Shown here: positions 38,628-49,672 of the stretch, one piece after another
How positions within the stretch are numbered: position 1 is the first letter of the stretch
Layout: every line of letters begins with the position of its first letter
Source of the DNA: Butyrivibrio sp.
GTDB lineage: Bacteria; Bacillota; Clostridia; Lachnospirales; Lachnospiraceae
Length of the DNA: 64,000 bases
Direction of reading: 5' to 3'
Assembly (NCBI GenBank): GCA_022486625.1
Contig: JAKVKH010000004.1
Location: 62,001-126,000 of the forward strand
Program-made: the position numbers and the translations under genes
Notes under the pieces: generated by a model
The model's input: the letters and a program-made list of their open reading frames with translations, nothing else
What the model was told of the DNA's origin: nothing
The model's database searches: none

Positions 38628-39572
38628 CTATGACCGGATCCTGTCTGCCAGCTCGCTCAACTTCCTCAAACGATGATTCACGCCTGACTTGCCAACGGGC
38701 GGATCCAGGAAATGCCCCAGTTCCTGTAATGTTGCCTCAGGATACTGTAACCTGACCTCGGCCATTTGTCTCAGGTTATCCTGTAAGTTATTGAATCCGT
38801 AATGCTTCTGAATGTATATGATATCTTCCGTCTGTTTGGATGCTGCCGTCACTGTTTTGGTAATATTGGCCGCCTCACAGTTAACCCGCCGATTCACTGA
38901 ATTCCGCATTTCCTTGTAAATACGCAGATTTTCCAGATTCATCAGGCTGACATGCGCTTCCATCACGTTTAGAAGATCTACAATTTCAGAACCTTCTTTC
39001 AAGTACACTACAAAGTACTTTTTTCGCCGTACCATTTTGGCTTCAATATCAAAAGTCTTAAGCAGACTCTGCAGATCTTCTGCATGCTTTTCACAACTGC
39101 AGACATACTCGAGATGATATGATTTTCTGGGATCACTCATTGATCCGATACAAAGGAATGAATCCCTGAGAAATGCTCTCTTGCAACACGAATTTCTTAC
39201 AAGCATCGGGTTAACACCCTCTTCCATCTTCCGCAGCTGACCTGCTTCATCCAGCATCCGAAGTGCCATCAGAACACTTCTGACTTCACGCTGCTGATCA
39301 AGAAAAGGCTTGTATATACGCCCATTTTCGTGTTTCTCGGGCACTACCACCAAAATATCAGTATCTATATTAAATGCTTTTTTCAATATTGTAAAGCACT
39401 TTCTGACCACCAGTTCATTCTCTGTCTGCAGAAACAGCGTCATATCGCCATCCTCTGCCACCGAAACAGATCCGCATGCAGTCATAATTGCCGCAAGCTC
39501 TGCAAGCAGGCAATGCCTTGCAGTGCCCGTATGCTTTACAAGTTCTTCCTTTACTTCACCTGAAAACGACAT
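38628..39572 (-). CDS. whiA: Sporulation/division regulator WhiA
   Basis: A 314-residue protein: N-terminal degenerate LAGLIDADG homing-endonuclease-like domain (1-210) and C-terminal helix-turn-helix (about 225-310; the end SGVNHRLRKLSELADRI is typical). In Firmicutes it affects division and nucleoid organisation. It lies 20 bases after rapZ and 28 bases before crh. Confidence 0.95.
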   Translation of the reverse strand: MSFSGEVKEELVKHTGTARHCLLAELAAIMTACGSVSVAEDGDMTLFLQTENELVVRKCFTILKKAFNIDTDILVVVPEKHENGRIYKPFLDQQREVRSVLMALRMLDEAGQLRKMEEGVNPMLVRNSCCKRAFLRDSFLCIGSMSDPRKSYHLEYVCSCEKHAEDLQSLLKTFDIEAKMVRRKKYFVVYLKEGSEIVDLLNVMEAHVSLMNLENLRIYKEMRNSVNRRVNCEAANITKTVTAASKQTEDIIYIQKHYGFNNLQDNLRQMAEVRLQYPEATLQELGHFLDPPVGKSGVNHRLRKLSELADRIRS

Positions 39573-39592
39573 TTAAGCTCGACCTTATCACT

Positions 39593-40456
39593 TTACCCTG
39601 CATGTTTTACATCTCTGTGCGAAATTTTCAGTCCGTAATCTCCCTGATCTTTCATTCGCTCATACAGTTCATTTGCAATTGTTACACTTCTATGCTGGCC
39701 TCCGGTACATCCGATTGCCACCACCAGCTGATATTTTCCTTCCTTCACATAACCCGGAATCAGAAATTTCAGCATATCTGCCAACTTATCCAGAAATTCT
39801 CCGCATTCAGGAAAACTTTTGACATAATCCTGAACCGGTTTGTCATTTCCGGTCTGAGACCTCAGTTCATCAATATAAAAAGGATTCGGCAAAAACCTTA
39901 CGTCGAAAACCAGATCCGCATCTGCCGGAATTCCATATTTGAAACCAAAGGAAAGAATTGTTACCATCAGACTGTTATATTCCTTGTTACTGACAAAAAT
40001 CCGGTCAAGTTCCTCCCGAAGTTCTCTTGTCAGCAACTGTGAAGAATCAATGATATAATCAGCTTTCTTTTTTACCTCAGCGAGAATATCCCGTTCTCGC
40101 TTGATTCCGTCCTCCACACGATCTCCCTGTGAAAGCGGATGGAGCCTGCGGCTCTCCTTATATCTTTTTACAAGGACCCTATCACTGGCATCCATAAACA
40201 GAATCTCACACGGAAAACCTTTTGCCTTGAGTCTGTCAATAATCTCCGGCATTTCTTCAAAACGCTGCCCGTTTCGTACATCCAGCCCAAGCGCCACATT
40301 GGTAATCCCGCTGTCAGGAAGTGCAATCAGCTCCACAAACTTTTGAATCAGTGAAATCGGAAGGTTATCCACACAGTAAAATCCCGCATCTTCAAGCATA
40401 TGAATTGCTGTTGACTTTCCGCTTCCGCTCATTCCGGTAACAATAACGAATCTCAT
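39593..40456 (-). CDS. rapZ: Nucleotide-binding protein RapZ (YvcJ)
   Basis: A 287-residue P-loop protein with Walker A GMSGSGKST at residues 8-16 and the C-terminal GCTGGQHRSV block conserved in RapZ/YvcJ. Bacterial members bind nucleotides, and the E. coli protein is an RNase adaptor for amino-sugar control; the Firmicutes role is less clear. The ATG at 40456 has GAGG six bases before it; an upstream TTG start would lie in the murB end. Confidence 0.94.
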   Translation of the reverse strand: MRFVIVTGMSGSGKSTAIHMLEDAGFYCVDNLPISLIQKFVELIALPDSGITNVALGLDVRNGQRFEEMPEIIDRLKAKGFPCEILFMDASDRVLVKRYKESRRLHPLSQGDRVEDGIKRERDILAEVKKKADYIIDSSQLLTRELREELDRIFVSNKEYNSLMVTILSFGFKYGIPADADLVFDVRFLPNPFYIDELRSQTGNDKPVQDYVKSFPECGEFLDKLADMLKFLIPGYVKEGKYQLVVAIGCTGGQHRSVTIANELYERMKDQGDYGLKISHRDVKHAG

Positions 40457-40464
40457 GACGCTCC

Positions 40465-41424
40465 TCAACTTCCGTTTCTGCTCTCCTGCAGTTTTTCAGT
40501 TCCGTCAAATTCTCCAAGCATAATGACTTCCGGCTCCAGTTTCACTCCGAACTGTGTAAAAACACTCTCCTGCACCTGATCTATCACATGATGCAAATCC
40601 GCTGCAGTTGCACCGCCACGGTTAATGATAAATCCGCAGTGCTTCTCCGATACCTGCGCGCCGCCTACAGTAAAGCCCTTAAGACCCGCATCCATAATCA
40701 GTTTACCTGCAAAATATCCTTCCGGACGTTTGAACGTTGAACCTGCGCTCGGATATTCCAGAGGCTGCTTCTCCATCCTTTTTGCAGCAAGCTCTTCCAT
40801 TTTTGCGCCAATTTCCCTGGAATCCCCATGCTGAAGATGCAGCTGCACAGACAAAACAACCATATGACTGCCACGTATGATACTGCTGCGGTATCCGAAT
40901 TTCATCTCTTCACAGGAAAATCTGCAAACCGTACCGTCTGCCCTGAGAGCTTCAACCTTTTCCGTTACATTTACCATTTCTGACCCGTACGCACCGGCAT
41001 TCATTACCATTCCTCCGCCGATTGTACCCGGAATTCCTGCGGCAAACTCAAATCCTGTAAGTGCATGTGCCTTCGCGGCTGCCGCAATCGCTGCATTTGA
41101 TGCACCTGCTTCTGCATAAATCACAGTGTCTTCGACGCTGATTCTGTTCATTCCTCCTGCCGTGCAGAGAACCACACCCCTGTATCCGGCGTCGGAAACC
41201 AGAAGGTTACTCCCGTTTCCCAGAATAAAAAAATTCTGTCCGGCTTCTTTCAACAGACAGAGTGCCTGAATCAGCTGATTTTTTTCAGTTACTCTAACAA
41301 AGCAGTCAGCAGGCCCGCCAACACGAAACATGGTGTGCCTGCTCATTGGTTCGTTTTCCAGAATATTTTCTTCCGGTATAAACTTTTTTAACGCTTCTGT
41401 TATTTCTGAATTCAAATTTATCAT
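40465..41424 (-). CDS. murB: UDP-N-acetylenolpyruvoylglucosamine reductase (type II)
   Basis: A 319-residue FAD enzyme that makes UDP-N-acetylmuramate with NADPH for peptidoglycan. It has the FAD-binding ILGNGSNLLVSD and GIPGTIGGG blocks and the type II signature YPSAGSTFKRP with the catalytic Ser. The rapZ start lies 8 bases after its stop. Confidence 0.96.
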   Translation of the reverse strand: MINLNSEITEALKKFIPEENILENEPMSRHTMFRVGGPADCFVRVTEKNQLIQALCLLKEAGQNFFILGNGSNLLVSDAGYRGVVLCTAGGMNRISVEDTVIYAEAGASNAAIAAAAKAHALTGFEFAAGIPGTIGGGMVMNAGAYGSEMVNVTEKVEALRADGTVCRFSCEEMKFGYRSSIIRGSHMVVLSVQLHLQHGDSREIGAKMEELAAKRMEKQPLEYPSAGSTFKRPEGYFAGKLIMDAGLKGFTVGGAQVSEKHCGFIINRGGATAADLHHVIDQVQESVFTQFGVKLEPEVIMLGEFDGTEKLQESRNGS

Positions 41425-41439
41425 TCCCGATTCTGATCT

Positions 41440-42375
41440 TTACTCAATTACCATCTTTGCAGCGCCATAGATTCCTGCATCATTTCCCAGCTTTGCAAGT
41501 GCGAATTTCGCATCACGGCAGCCTGAGAATACATATTTCTCAAATGAAGGCTTCAAAAGGTCAAACAGCATGTCTCCGCATCTGGAAACACCACCGCCCA
41601 GTACAATAATTTCAGGATTAATCACACTTGCAACAATGGCAAGACCTTTTCCGAGATACTCGCCATACTGCTTTGCAATTTCAACTGCCAGTGCATCTCC
41701 GGCCTTGGCTGCATCAAAAATATCCTTACAGGAAAAGTCCTTTCCGCGAAGAACGCTTTCCTTCTGTGATGCTGCCAGTACTCTTCTGCCGATTCTGACT
41801 GCACCTGTTGCACTTGCATACTGCTCAAAGCAGCCATGATTCCCGCATCCGCATTCATCAGGCTCACCGTCAACCAGATGAATGTGACCGATTTCTCCGC
41901 CGGATCCGGTTGAACCGCTTAAAATCTTTCCTTCATTGATGATTCCGCCGCCGACACCGGTTCCGAGTGTTACCAGCAGCATGTTGTCATGACCTTTTCC
42001 GCCACCTCTCCACGCTTCTCCGAGAGCTGCCACATTGGCATCATTTCCGGCCTTTACCGGAAGCTTTACCATAGAATGAAGTTCTTCCTTCAGGTTGAAT
42101 CTTGTCCATCCGAGATTAACTGCCTGATGTACCACACCTTCACCATCTACTGCACCCGGAGCACCGATTCCGACACCTGCAATTTCATCATCCGAAAGAT
42201 TCTTTTCCGTAATTTTTCCACGGATGGACTTTGCAATATCCGGAAGGATTCTGCTGCCCTTATCTTCTGTTACCGTCGGAATTTCCCATACTTCAAGCAC
42301 TTCTCCGTTCATATTGAACAGGCCCATTTTTACTGTTGTTCCGCCAATGTCCACACCAAAAGCATACTTTTTCAT
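41440..42375 (-). CDS. glcK: ROK-family glucokinase
   Basis: A 311-residue ROK sugar kinase: ATP loop DIGGTTVKMG (residues 9-18), catalytic Asp in KAGNDANVAALGE, and the zinc motif CGCGNHGCFEQY. It phosphorylates cytosolic glucose. The ATG shares its first base with the last base of the hprK stop, so the two are tightly coupled. A ROK kinase beside hprK links carbon flux to HprK signalling by context. Glucose as substrate is the most likely of several hexoses. Confidence 0.92.
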   Translation of the reverse strand: MKKYAFGVDIGGTTVKMGLFNMNGEVLEVWEIPTVTEDKGSRILPDIAKSIRGKITEKNLSDDEIAGVGIGAPGAVDGEGVVHQAVNLGWTRFNLKEELHSMVKLPVKAGNDANVAALGEAWRGGGKGHDNMLLVTLGTGVGGGIINEGKILSGSTGSGGEIGHIHLVDGEPDECGCGNHGCFEQYASATGAVRIGRRVLAASQKESVLRGKDFSCKDIFDAAKAGDALAVEIAKQYGEYLGKGLAIVASVINPEIIVLGGGVSRCGDMLFDLLKPSFEKYVFSGCRDAKFALAKLGNDAGIYGAAKMVIE

Positions 42376-43322
42376 CAGTCTTCATCCTCATCTTCGTCTC
42401 TTTTATGCTGCAGCGAATTCTGTACACGGTTGTACAGTTCCTGTGCTGCATTGTATCCCATCTTTTTCTGACGATGGTTAACTGCAGCTGATTCGCAGAT
42501 TACTGCCAGATTACGTCCCGGACGGATCGGTATCCTGTGGCAGACAATCTTATTGCCCAGATATTCCGTATATTCCTCTTCCAGACCCAGACGATCATAT
42601 TCCTTATCTTTATCCCATTCTTCAAGCTTAATGACCAGATCAATATTCTTGGTATCCCTTACGCTTGATACACCGAACAGTGTCTTTACATCAATAATAC
42701 CGATACCACGCAGCTCGATAAAGTGCTTTGTGATGTCAGGAGCCGATCCGATCAGTGTTTCATCACTGACCTTACGGAGTTCTACCACATCATCCGATAC
42801 CAGGCGATGTCCTCTCTTGATCAGTTCCAGTGCGGCCTCTGACTTACCGATTCCACTCTCTCCCGTGATCAGAACACCTTCACCATATACATCTACCAGT
42901 ACTCCGTGAATGGAAATACATGGTGCCAGTTTTACATTCAGCCAGCGGATAATCTCTGCCATCACTGCAGACGTTGATTTTTTGGTCATCAGCACCGGAA
43001 CTTTTTCTTCCTGTGCGATCTTTAAAAATACCGGATCCGGAACCAGTTCTCTGCAGAAAATAACTGCCGGAATGTCAAAGGACAGAAATTCTTTATAAAT
43101 ATCCTTTTTATGTTCCTCCTCAAGACCTTCCATATAAGTATATTCTACAAAACCGATTACCTGTAAACGTGTTGCCTCGAAATGTTCGAAATACCCCGCA
43201 AGCTGCAATGCCGGTCTGTTGATATCCGGCTGTGTAATACGGATCTTGCTGATATCAAGATCGGGTGTCAGATTATCCAGTTTCATCCATTCAATAATCG
43301 CCTTTAAACTTACACTTGCCAT
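42375..43322 (-). CDS. hprK: HPr kinase/phosphorylase
   Basis: A 315-residue bifunctional enzyme that phosphorylates or dephosphorylates Ser46 of HPr and Crh according to metabolite state. The C-terminal catalytic domain has Walker A GESGIGKS near residue 154 and the HprK motif IELRGIGIIDV. The ATG at 43322 with GGAGG six bases upstream is used rather than one 11 codons earlier. The C-terminus ends in an acidic DEDEDED run. Confidence 0.96.
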   Translation of the reverse strand: MASVSLKAIIEWMKLDNLTPDLDISKIRITQPDINRPALQLAGYFEHFEATRLQVIGFVEYTYMEGLEEEHKKDIYKEFLSFDIPAVIFCRELVPDPVFLKIAQEEKVPVLMTKKSTSAVMAEIIRWLNVKLAPCISIHGVLVDVYGEGVLITGESGIGKSEAALELIKRGHRLVSDDVVELRKVSDETLIGSAPDITKHFIELRGIGIIDVKTLFGVSSVRDTKNIDLVIKLEEWDKDKEYDRLGLEEEYTEYLGNKIVCHRIPIRPGRNLAVICESAAVNHRQKKMGYNAAQELYNRVQNSLQHKRDEDEDED

Positions 43323-43406
43323 ACCACGCCTCCATAATATGAAAATGCAATGCATTCTCGATTGCCTTCTCAGCCACGTTCATATTAGCATAGTTGCCCG
43401 TCTGAA

Positions 43407-45308
43407 TCAATCAGATTCAGCTTCCTGTTCTGTCTCTTTTCCATGAAAAAAGTCATAAATCTGACGTGCTGTCCGTTCAGGTATTTCCGGAACTTCCATC
43501 AGCGTTTCCACTTCTGCACTGCGAATATCTTCAATTGATCTGAAATGTCGCATCAGTGCTTTTCTTCTGGCCGGTCCGATTCCCGGAATATCATCCAGCG
43601 AAGACTTTACCTGTGCCTTGCTTCTGAGAGATCTGTGGTATTCAATTGCAAAACGGTGCGCTTCATCCTGTATTCTGGTGATCAGCTTAAACCCTTCCGA
43701 ATCACGGTTAATCGGAAGTTCCACATTGTTATAGTACAGCCCGCGTGTCCTGTGATTATCGTCCTTGACCATACCGCAGACCGGAATCCGGATCCCCAGT
43801 TCATCCAGAACCTGAAGCGCAATGTTTACCTGACCCCGTCCGCCATCCATCAGAATCAGGTCCGGGAATTTGGTAAAGCTGCCATACTGCGCATCAATGT
43901 CACGCACTTCCAGGTCATGCCGTTCTTCCAGTCCGTGCATCAGCCTTCTGGTCAGTACCTCCTTCATGCAGGCATAATCATCCGGTCCCGTAACAGAGCG
44001 GATCTTGAATTTCCTGTAATCACTGCGCTTGGGCTTACCCTTTTCATATACCACCATTGATCCGACATTGGCAAAACCGCTGATATTGGAAATATCATAC
44101 GCTTCCATTCTGGACAGCCCACGGATTCCCAGAAGCGTCCCGATTTCCTTTACCGCACCGATGGTCCGTCCTTCCTCACGCTTCAGGCGCTCCTTGTCCT
44201 TACTGAGAATCAGCGCCGCATTTTCAGCCGCAAGTTCCATCAGCTTTTCCTTCTGTCCGCGTTCCGGAACTGTGATATAAACACGACCTCCCTTACGCTG
44301 TGTCAGCCATTTCTCAATAATATCCATGTCGTCGATTTCTTCCGGAAGCATCAGTTCCCTTGGAATAAACGGCGTTCCTGCATAAAACTGTTTCACAAAA
44401 TTCATCAGAATTTCCGATGTCGGGTTATGTGACACATGTGTCATATAAAAATGTTCTCTTCCGATCAGGCGCCCATCCCTGACAAAAAATACCTGCACTA
44501 CCGCATCGCTGTCATCTGAAGCCATGGCAATGATATCCTTGTCCTCCATTGCAGAATCTGTCATCTTCTGTTTCTGGGAAACCATCCGGACACTGCTCAG
44601 CAGATCCCGGTAATGTGCCGCCGTTTCATAATCCATTGCATCTGACGCATCCGTCATTTTTTTTGACAAGTCATCCATGATCAGTCCATAATTTCCATTC
44701 AGGAATTCAAGTGCCTTATCGATTTTCTCTCTGTACTGCTCTGCTGAAATGCATCCGGTACAGGGACCGCAGCATCTTTTCATATGGTAATTCAGACAGG
44801 GGCGATCCAGCCCGATGTCTCTTGGAAGCGTCCGGTTACAGGTGCGAAGTCCGTACAGCTTATTGATCAGATCAATGGTATCCTTCACTGCTGCGGCACT
44901 TGTAAAGGGGCCATAATATCTGGATCTGTCCTTCTTCATGATTCTGGAAAAAAGAATTCTGGGGAAATCCTCTCCGACAGTCACCTTGATATAAGGGTAG
45001 GTCTTATCATCTTTGAGCATGGTGTTGTATCTCGGACGGTTTTCCTTGATCAGATTATTTTCCAGCACCAGCGCTTCCAGTTCCGAATCCGTTACAATAT
45101 ATTCAAAACGCGCAATCTGACTGACCATCTGGTCAATCTGCGGTCCTCTTCCCACAATTTTACGGAAATAGGATCTGACCCGGTTATGCAGATTAATGGC
45201 CTTTCCGACATACATAATGGTATCATCCGCATCATGCATGATATATACTCCCGGCTGATTGGGAAGTTTCTTCAGTTCTGCCTGTACATCAAATTTTTCC
45301 TGTTCCAT
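43407..45308 (-). CDS. uvrC: Excinuclease ABC subunit C
   Basis: A 633-residue repair nuclease: GIY-YIG domain (about 15-95; [18 protein letters not shown]), cysteine cluster ([15 protein letters not shown]), UVR motif (about 205-240), RNase H-like C-terminal nuclease domain (about 375-540; [22 protein letters not shown]), and a C-terminal HhH pair. It makes both incisions in nucleotide-excision repair. GAGG precedes the ATG. First gene of the hprK cluster, 84 bases before it. Confidence 0.96.
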   Translation of the reverse strand: MEQEKFDVQAELKKLPNQPGVYIMHDADDTIMYVGKAINLHNRVRSYFRKIVGRGPQIDQMVSQIARFEYIVTDSELEALVLENNLIKENRPRYNTMLKDDKTYPYIKVTVGEDFPRILFSRIMKKDRSRYYGPFTSAAAVKDTIDLINKLYGLRTCNRTLPRDIGLDRPCLNYHMKRCCGPCTGCISAEQYREKIDKALEFLNGNYGLIMDDLSKKMTDASDAMDYETAAHYRDLLSSVRMVSQKQKMTDSAMEDKDIIAMASDDSDAVVQVFFVRDGRLIGREHFYMTHVSHNPTSEILMNFVKQFYAGTPFIPRELMLPEEIDDMDIIEKWLTQRKGGRVYITVPERGQKEKLMELAAENAALILSKDKERLKREEGRTIGAVKEIGTLLGIRGLSRMEAYDISNISGFANVGSMVVYEKGKPKRSDYRKFKIRSVTGPDDYACMKEVLTRRLMHGLEERHDLEVRDIDAQYGSFTKFPDLILMDGGRGQVNIALQVLDELGIRIPVCGMVKDDNHRTRGLYYNNVELPINRDSEGFKLITRIQDEAHRFAIEYHRSLRSKAQVKSSLDDIPGIGPARRKALMRHFRSIEDIRSAEVETLMEVPEIPERTARQIYDFFHGKETEQEAESD

Positions 45309-45357
45309 TTTTTCCTCACAAAGAAATCAGTGAAAACGCTGCTTACCCATATAGACA

Positions 45358-45388
45358 AAGTGACCGTACATATGATTATGTACGGCCA
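45358..45388 (-). terminator. Weak hairpin between ftsH and uvrC
   Basis: CCGTACAT/ATGTACGG with flanking GTG/CAC and a mismatch; on the minus strand only TTTGTCTAT follows, so termination would be partial. Confidence 0.45.
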
Positions 45389-45405
45389 CTGCTGTTTCTT
45401 TCACT

Positions 45406-47685
45406 TCAGTTCTGATCAAAGCGATCCGGGATATGAGAAAAACGTCCGCTGCCTGAAGATGACTGTTCATCTGCAGGACCTGCCGTCTGATTTTCATCTG
45501 TCTTTTCTTCCGGCTGCTCCTGTTCTGCTTTTGGCGCCGGGGCCTCAATTCTCTGCTCCACGTCTTCTGCCACATAAGGAGGAACATAGGTATCCCATGG
45601 TTTCTCCTGTACCGTTTTCTCGTTACTCTCAGCTGAAGCATCCGCTCCTGAATCCGGCGTCTGCGTCTCTGCAGGTTTTTTCACCGGAATATTTTCTCCG
45701 ACTGCAGCTGATTCCGGCCTGGTTGCAAAGATTCTGACCGGTGCTTTATGTTCCCCTTCTTCCGGTTCCGGAATTCCTTCCGTTTCACGGTAGATCTTCA
45801 TGAATTCCTTACCGGAAATTGTTTCCTTTTCAATCAGGAACTGTGCCAGCTTATCCATGGCATCAAGATGTTCACTGATAATCTTCTTGGCTTCCGTATA
45901 GCACTCATCCAGAAGCTTCATGACTTCCTTATCCACTTTGGATGCCGTGGAATCAGAACAGTTCATCTCTCTGCGACCGTCCAGATATCTGTTCTGAACC
46001 GTCTCCAGCTGCATCAGACCGAACTTCCTGCTCATACCATACATGGTGATCATATCGCGGGCTTCTTCCGTTGCCTTTTCGATATCATTCTCTGCACCGG
46101 TTGTTACCGTATTGAAAATCACTTCTTCCGCTGCACGTCCGCCAAGTGCGATTACAATTTCATCATGCAGCTCATCTTTGGTCTTGAGATATTTTTCTTC
46201 CTCAGGTACCTGCATGACATATCCGAGCGCACCCATTGTTCTTGGCACAATTGTGATCTTCTGTACCGGTTCTGTATTCTTCTGCACCGCACTGATGAGC
46301 GCATGTCCCACTTCATGGTAGGAAACAAGTTTACGTTCCTCCTTGCTGAGAACACGGTCTTTCTTTTCCTTACCAACCAGTACCTGTTCTACCGCTTCCA
46401 TCAGATCCTGCTGGCATACATACTCACGATGCGCCTTTACTGCATTAATGGCTGCTTCATTGATCATATTGGCAAGATCTGATCCGACTGCACCGCTCGT
46501 GGCAAGCGCTACCGCATCAAGATCCACACTTTCGTCCATCTTGACATCCTTGGCATGAACCTTCAGAATCTCCACACGGCCCTTCAGATCTGGCTTATCC
46601 ACAATAATTCTTCTGTCAAAACGCCCCGGACGAAGAAGTGCCTTATCCAGAATCTCCGGACGGTTTGTTGCACCGAGAATCAGCACACCCTTGGAAGAAT
46701 CAAATCCGTCCATCTCGGACAGCAGCTGATTCAGCGTCTGCTCACGTTCCTCATTACCGCCTCCGAACTTGGAATCACGGCTTCTGCCGATTGCATCAAT
46801 CTCATCAATGAAAATAATACATGGTGCATTTTTCGAAGCTTCCTTAAAAAGATCTCTGACACGGCTGGCGCCGACGCCGACATACAGTTCGATAAAGTCA
46901 GAACCTGCAAGCGAAAAGAACGGTACATGCGCTTCCCCCGCTACTGCCTTCGCAAGAAGTGTCTTACCTGTTCCGGGAGGGCCTACAAGAAGTGCGCCCT
47001 TGGGGAGTTTTGCTCCGATCTTGACATATCTTCCGGGATTATGCAGAAAATCCACAACTTCAACAAGTGATTCTTTTGCCTCATCCTCACCTGCAACATC
47101 CTTGAAAGTAACGCCCGTCTCCTTCTGTACATAGACCTTGGCATTGCTCTTTCCGACATTAAACGGACTTCCTGAACCCTTGGACATTCTGCGGTAAAGA
47201 AATCCCAGCAGCACCCATACGAGAACAAACGGAAGAATGTAGTATACAATAAAGGAAATGACCACTCCTGAACTGTCAGGCACATTGCTGCTGACTTCCA
47301 CTCCTGCCGCAAGCAGACGCTTGGTCAGTGTGTTATCATCTTCTGCCTTTCCTGTATACTCCGTTTCCTTTGCTGATGCCGAAGAAAAGAACCCGCTGGA
47401 CTCTGTCGAAGAAGAACTGCTCTTCTTCGTAATGACAATCCTGTCATCCTGAATCTTCACAGATTCAATTTCCTTATTATTCAGTTCCGTGATAAATTCA
47501 CTGTACGTGATTTCCTTGGTCTGTGATTCTGTTGTGTAGCGCATGAAATAGGACATGATGAACATTGTCACCAGCACTGCCACCAGAAGAACCAGCAGAC
47601 TCTGTCTGCGCGGGTTGTTATTATTTCCGTCCGGACCGCCTGAACCATTGCCCGGATTGCCGTTCTGATTCTGATTATTATCCAT
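45406..47685 (-). CDS. ftsH: ATP-dependent zinc metalloprotease FtsH
   Basis: A 759-residue membrane AAA protease: an Asn/Gly-rich N-terminus (1-27), TM1 (about 30-48), extracytoplasmic domain, TM2 (142-163), AAA domain with GPPGTGKT (235-242), and zinc site HEVGH at 457-461 (the usual form is HEAGH). It degrades membrane and short-lived proteins as a hexamer. Beyond about residue 640 there is a Pro/Glu/Ala-rich tail of roughly 120 residues, longer than in model species. A strong promoter lies upstream. Confidence 0.96.
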   Translation of the reverse strand: MDNNQNQNGNPGNGSGGPDGNNNNPRRQSLLVLLVAVLVTMFIMSYFMRYTTESQTKEITYSEFITELNNKEIESVKIQDDRIVITKKSSSSSTESSGFFSSASAKETEYTGKAEDDNTLTKRLLAAGVEVSSNVPDSSGVVISFIVYYILPFVLVWVLLGFLYRRMSKGSGSPFNVGKSNAKVYVQKETGVTFKDVAGEDEAKESLVEVVDFLHNPGRYVKIGAKLPKGALLVGPPGTGKTLLAKAVAGEAHVPFFSLAGSDFIELYVGVGASRVRDLFKEASKNAPCIIFIDEIDAIGRSRDSKFGGGNEEREQTLNQLLSEMDGFDSSKGVLILGATNRPEILDKALLRPGRFDRRIIVDKPDLKGRVEILKVHAKDVKMDESVDLDAVALATSGAVGSDLANMINEAAINAVKAHREYVCQQDLMEAVEQVLVGKEKKDRVLSKEERKLVSYHEVGHALISAVQKNTEPVQKITIVPRTMGALGYVMQVPEEEKYLKTKDELHDEIVIALGGRAAEEVIFNTVTTGAENDIEKATEEARDMITMYGMSRKFGLMQLETVQNRYLDGRREMNCSDSTASKVDKEVMKLLDECYTEAKKIISEHLDAMDKLAQFLIEKETISGKEFMKIYRETEGIPEPEEGEHKAPVRIFATRPESAAVGENIPVKKPAETQTPDSGADASAESNEKTVQEKPWDTYVPPYVAEDVEQRIEAPAPKAEQEQPEEKTDENQTAGPADEQSSSGSGRFSHIPDRFDQN

Positions 47686-47726
47686 TTTAATCTTTCCAAT
47701 CTGTACTTTTCGTCATATAATTACCT

Positions 47727-47755
47727 ATTATAGGGATTGCGATTTGATAAATCAA
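47727..47755 (-). promoter_or_regulatory. Promoter of ftsH
   Basis: Minus-strand TTGATT (47750-47755), 17-base spacer and TATAAT (47727-47732), about 40 bases before ftsH. Confidence 0.75.
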
Positions 47756-47842
47756 TTCATTATTTGTGAAAAAAGTACTGTAAAATCTAAAAGATTCGTA
47801 AAGACGAATGATTTTCCATATTTTATCCCATCTTTTTTCTGA

Positions 47843-47956
47843 TATAATATTTTCGATATATTGTTTGTAGATTTTCTCACGACATGCATATATAATATCT
47901 TTTATTGTTAAAAATCTGTTGATGTTTTTTTGTTGTGTTTTTTGTTGTGTTTTTTT
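47843..47956 (+). promoter_or_regulatory. pyrG leader with tandem T-rich repeat
   Basis: Two TATAAT hexamers (47843-47848 and 47891-47896) are candidate -10 boxes; neither has a good -35. Downstream, T7-GTTGTG-T6-GTTGTG-T7 (47925-47956) gives a strongly U-rich leader just before the AGGAGG of pyrG. No GGGC start of the Bacillus pyrG reiteration type is visible. Confidence 0.45.
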
Positions 47957-47979
47957 GATATGTTTTAGGAGGACATACG

Positions 47980-49599
47980 ATGGCAGTGAAATATGTATTC
48001 GTAACTGGTGGTGTCGTTTCCGGACTTGGCAAGGGAATCACCGCCGCTTCACTTGGGCGTCTGCTGAAAGCCCGCGGGTATAAGGTAACCATGCAGAAAT
48101 TTGATCCTTATATTAATATTGATCCCGGAACCATGAACCCGATTCAGCACGGTGAAGTATTCGTTACGGATGACGGTACAGAAACGGATCTGGATCTTGG
48201 ACATTATGAACGTTTCATTGATGAAAATCTGGACAAGAATTCCAATGTGACTACCGGTAAGATTTACTGGTCCGTTCTGCAGAAGGAACGCCGCGGCGAC
48301 TACGGCGGACATACCGTTCAGGTTATTCCTCATATCACCAACGAAATCAAAAGTCACTTCTATCGTAACTTTACCGATAATGACACACGCATTGCCATCA
48401 TTGAAGTCGGCGGAACGGTCGGCGATATTGAGAGTCAGCCTTTCCTTGAAGCTATCAGACAGTTCCAGCATGAGGTCGGCCACGAAAACGCCATGCTGCT
48501 TGTTGTTTCTCTGATTCCATATCTTCGCTGCTCACAGGAGCTTAAGACCAAACCTACACAGATGGCCGTCAAGACCATGCAGGGAATGGGTCTTCAGCCT
48601 GATGTCATCGTATGCAGAAGCGAAATGGAACTGGATCAGGATATGAAAGACAAGGTTGCCCAGTTCTGCAACGTTCCGAGCAATCATGTACTTCAGAACC
48701 TTGATCTGAAGTATTTATATGAAGCACCTCTGATGATGGAAAAAGAGCATCTGGCACAGGTTGCCTGTGAATGCCTGCATCTGCCGTGTCCGGAACCTGA
48801 TCTGACAGACTGGAAATCCATGGTGGATACACTTTACTCTCTCGACCACAAGGTCAGTGTTGCACTGGTTGGAAAGTACACGCAGCTTCATGATGCATAT
48901 ATCAGCGTTGTGGAAGCCCTCAAACATGGCGGCATTTTCAACCATACAGAAGTTGAAATCAAATGGGTTGACGCGGAAACAGTTACTGCTGAAAATGCTG
49001 CAGAGATTCTCAGTGATGTTGACGGTATCCTTGTACCCGGCGGTTTCGGCGACCGTGGCATTGAAGGCATGATTCATGCCATCCGCTATGCACGTACCAA
49101 TAACGTGCCATACCTTGGTCTCTGCCTTGGCATGCAGCTGTCCATCATTGAATTTGCAAGAGATGTCATCGGTTATAATGATGCTCATTCCATTGAATTC
49201 AATCCGGATTCCACGCATCCTGTCATTGCACTGATGCCTGACCAGAACGGCGTCGAAGATATCGGCGGTACCTTAAGACTTGGCTCCTATCCGTGTATCC
49301 TTGATAAAGATTCCAAGGCATATGAACTGTACGGCAGTGAAACCATCCACGAACGTCATCGTCACCGTTATGAAGTCAACAACGATTACCGAAATATCCT
49401 GACAGAAAACGGCATGAAGTTATGCGGTATTTCTCCTGACGGCCGTATTGTGGAAATGATCGAACTTCCTAATCATCCGTTCTTCGTTGCAACACAGGCA
49501 CATCCGGAACTGAAGTCCCGTCCGAATCGTCCGCACCCTCTCTTCAAAGGCTTTGTGGAAGCATCCTTAAAGCATCAGAAGGCAAGAGAAACAAAATAA
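47980..49599 (+). CDS. pyrG: CTP synthase
   Basis: A 539-residue enzyme that aminates UTP to CTP using glutamine. N-terminal synthetase domain (1-270; [14 protein letters not shown] at residues 6-19) and C-terminal glutamine amidotransferase with the catalytic Cys in GLCLGMQL and the HP(E) end in [17 protein letters not shown] lies seven bases before the ATG. Single gene, ended by a long terminator. Confidence 0.97.
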   Translation: MAVKYVFVTGGVVSGLGKGITAASLGRLLKARGYKVTMQKFDPYINIDPGTMNPIQHGEVFVTDDGTETDLDLGHYERFIDENLDKNSNVTTGKIYWSVLQKERRGDYGGHTVQVIPHITNEIKSHFYRNFTDNDTRIAIIEVGGTVGDIESQPFLEAIRQFQHEVGHENAMLLVVSLIPYLRCSQELKTKPTQMAVKTMQGMGLQPDVIVCRSEMELDQDMKDKVAQFCNVPSNHVLQNLDLKYLYEAPLMMEKEHLAQVACECLHLPCPEPDLTDWKSMVDTLYSLDHKVSVALVGKYTQLHDAYISVVEALKHGGIFNHTEVEIKWVDAETVTAENAAEILSDVDGILVPGGFGDRGIEGMIHAIRYARTNNVPYLGLCLGMQLSIIEFARDVIGYNDAHSIEFNPDSTHPVIALMPDQNGVEDIGGTLRLGSYPCILDKDSKAYELYGSETIHERHRHRYEVNNDYRNILTENGMKLCGISPDGRIVEMIELPNHPFFVATQAHPELKSRPNRPHPLFKGFVEASLKHQKARETK

Positions 49600-49608
49600 T
49601 TATTTTAT

Positions 49609-49671
49609 CCGATAAAAAAAGCTTTGGTCCTGCATTCGTACTGAATACAGAGCCAAAGCTTTTTTTATCGG
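49609..49671. terminator. Bidirectional terminator between pyrG and the oleate hydratase gene
   Basis: A perfect 19-bp inverted repeat CCGATAAAAAAAGCTTTGG (49609-49627) with its complement at 49653-49671; T7 runs on both strands. The stop of the minus-strand gene is two bases beyond it. Confidence 0.93.
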
Positions 49672-49672
49672 A

